NCBI GenBank assembly: GCA_017431185.1
Contig: JAFRLP010000518.1
Span: 1 to 8,218, forward strand
Reading direction: 5' to 3'
DNA length: 8,218 nucleotides
Origin: Victivallales bacterium
GTDB taxonomy: Bacteria > Verrucomicrobiota > Lentisphaeria > Oligosphaerales > Oligosphaeraceae
Below the pieces are notes generated by a model, which did not search any database, was not told where the DNA came from, and was given only the letters and a program-made list of their open reading frames with translations. Each line of letters opens with the position of its first letter. The first letter of the stretch is position 1. Positions 7,283 to 8,218 of this stretch are shown here, one piece after another. The translations under genes were made by a program, and so were the position numbers.

Positions 7283-7357
7283 GTTTATCGCTGAAATGGG
7301 GTTAAATGTTCACCGCGCATATTCGGCGGTATCGGTTGCTTGGGTGTTGAGTGGCAA
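7283..7357 (-). other. hisD-argS intergenic gap
   Basis: A 75-base gap. The only secondary structure noticed is a 5-bp ACCGC/GCGGT pairing with an eight-base loop and no T-run, too weak to call a terminator. No convincing promoter or tRNA is present. Cotranscription of hisD and argS is plausible but not shown. Confidence 0.4.
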
Positions 7358-8218
7358 TCACTCCATGCGGATGGAGGCGGAGGCGCCGTGCCCGTCCAGC
7401 CCCTCCTGTTCGGCGAACTGCTGAATATAAGGGAGTTCCTTCTTCAGCGCGGAACGCGTGTACGACACAATGGAGGAGCGGCGGTAGAACATATCCACGG
7501 TCAACCCGCTGAAATAGCTTGCCGCACCGCCTGTGGGGAGCACGTGCGACGGTCCCGCCACAAAGTCCCCCACGGGCTCTGGCGTCCACGCCCCCAGGAA
7601 AATGGCCCCGGCCGCCGTGATTTTGGGCACGAGACGGGTCGGCTGCCGGGTCATCAGCTCGAGATGCTCAGGCGCGAAGCGGCTGGCGACGGCGGCCGCC
7701 TCGTCCAGGCTCTTCGTCAGAATGAAGAATGTCCCGTTGTCCAGGACACGATTGATGGTGGAATTGCGTGTGCGCACGCGGCATTGCTCCTGAATCGCCT
7801 TTTTGACGTCGGCTATGAGTTTTTCGCTGGTGGTCACCAAAACGGACAGTTCGCGCCCTGAGCCATGCTCCGCCTGCGCCAGCAGGTCGGCGGCCACGAA
7901 CTTCGGGTTGGCCGAATCGTCCGCCACCACCAGGACCTCCGAGGGTCCCGCCACCTGGTCAAGGGCGACCTCCCCGTAGAGTTGACGCTTGGCGGCCGTC
8001 ACGTAGGCATTGCCTGGGCCGACGATTTTCTCGACCTTGCGGATGGTTTGCGTGCCGTACGCAACGGCAGCGACGCCATAGACCCCGCCCAGGCGATAGA
8101 CCTCCGTCGCGCCCGCGATGTGGCACGCGGTGAGAATGGCGGGATTGACCGTCCCGTCCGCCCGAGCGGGGGTCAGGACGGCGATGTCCCTGACCCCTGC
8201 CGCCGCCGCCACGGTGAC
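7358..8218 (-). CDS. hisD: Histidinol dehydrogenase HisD (partial; N-terminus beyond the window)
   Basis: HisD catalyses the final two NAD-dependent oxidations of histidine biosynthesis, L-histidinol to L-histidine through the aldehyde, using a zinc ion. The frame stays open to the right edge, giving 286 residues of a family usually near 430, so about the first 140-150 are missing; the GTG near 8212 is internal. Seen: K-I-V-G-P-G-N-A-Y-V; D-Q-V-A-G-P-S-E; A-Q-A-E-H (codons about 7879-7865), supplying the Gln and His that correspond to zinc ligands; A-P-E-H-L-E (7675-7658) with the catalytic Glu-His pair; V-G-D-F-V-A-G-P-S-H-V-L-P-T-G-G with the Asp ligand; and D-G-H-G near the C-terminus with the last His ligand. 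All key residues of the visible part are present. One local variation is G-G-V-Y-G-V-A-A-V-A-Y-G-T where G-G-A-Q-A-I-A-A-L-A-Y-G-T is common. No other his genes are visible. Confidence 0.97.
   Translation of the reverse strand, partial: VTVAAAAGVRDIAVLTPARADGTVNPAILTACHIAGATEVYRLGGVYGVAAVAYGTQTIRKVEKIVGPGNAYVTAAKRQLYGEVALDQVAGPSEVLVVADDSANPKFVAADLLAQAEHGSGRELSVLVTTSEKLIADVKKAIQEQCRVRTRNSTINRVLDNGTFFILTKSLDEAAAVASRFAPEHLELMTRQPTRLVPKITAAGAIFLGAWTPEPVGDFVAGPSHVLPTGGAASYFSGLTVDMFYRRSSIVSYTRSALKKELPYIQQFAEQEGLDGHGASASIRME

Noticed and set aside
5465..7294. A 609-codon open frame on the plus strand opposite argS
   Set aside because: It is in the complementary register to argS, a well-supported gene. 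Its low-complexity charged translation is typical of an antisense shadow.
7311..7329. ACCGC/GCGGT hairpin between hisD and argS
   Set aside because: Only five base pairs with an eight-base loop and no T-run; expected by chance in GC-rich DNA.
7302..7589. A 95-codon minus-strand frame across the hisD 3' end and the hisD-argS gap
   Set aside because: It overlaps the conserved HisD C-terminus in another frame and has no recognisable features.

Overview
The window carries five protein genes, all on the minus strand, and no recognisable RNA gene, CRISPR array or transposase. In transcription order (high to low coordinates) they are: hisD (3' two-thirds only, entering from the right edge), argS, a type II restriction endonuclease gene, its C5-cytosine methyltransferase gene, and mfd (complete, ending 50 bases from the left edge). 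Gaps are short (75 and 54 bases) or absent (8- and 7-base overlaps), so the five could be read as one transcript. No terminator-like hairpin followed by a T-run is visible.

Three genes are chromosomal housekeeping genes: histidine biosynthesis, arginyl-tRNA charging and transcription-coupled repair. They are GC-rich; hand-counted 60-base lines in them give about 55-72% GC. They also avoid TTA, CTA and TCA codons so strictly that very long antisense reading frames appear opposite mfd and argS. The ArgS is of the type with an N-T-N-K-P-Q-H-L-G-H stretch and an M-K-S-R-E-G signature, which I associate with Bacteroidetes and some PVC-group bacteria (Verrucomicrobia/Lentisphaerae). With the high GC, a Verrucomicrobiota/Lentisphaerota-like bacterium is my best guess, but this is weak and the window does not settle the phylum.

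The accessory part is a compact block of about 2.1 kb (about 3335-5460) wedged between argS and mfd. It is clearly lower in GC (23/60 and 24/60 in two hand-counted lines) and uses codons its neighbours avoid. It encodes a restriction enzyme resembling the HindVP/HgiDI family (family specificity GRCGYC) and a 5-methylcytosine methyltransferase of matching type, overlapping as ATGAATAA. The block looks like a minimal horizontally acquired restriction-modification system, without controller protein, recombinase or integrase. An 8-base direct repeat (GAATTGTG) lies near both of its edges. A perfect 11-bp inverted repeat sits just inside the restriction gene. The methyltransferase stop codon overlaps the likely TTG start of mfd, so expression of the repair translocase may now be tied to the inserted operon.

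I did not find an evidently new biological system. The points most worth a second look are the junctions of this restriction-modification island, the dyad in the endonuclease 5' coding region, and the altered start region of mfd.
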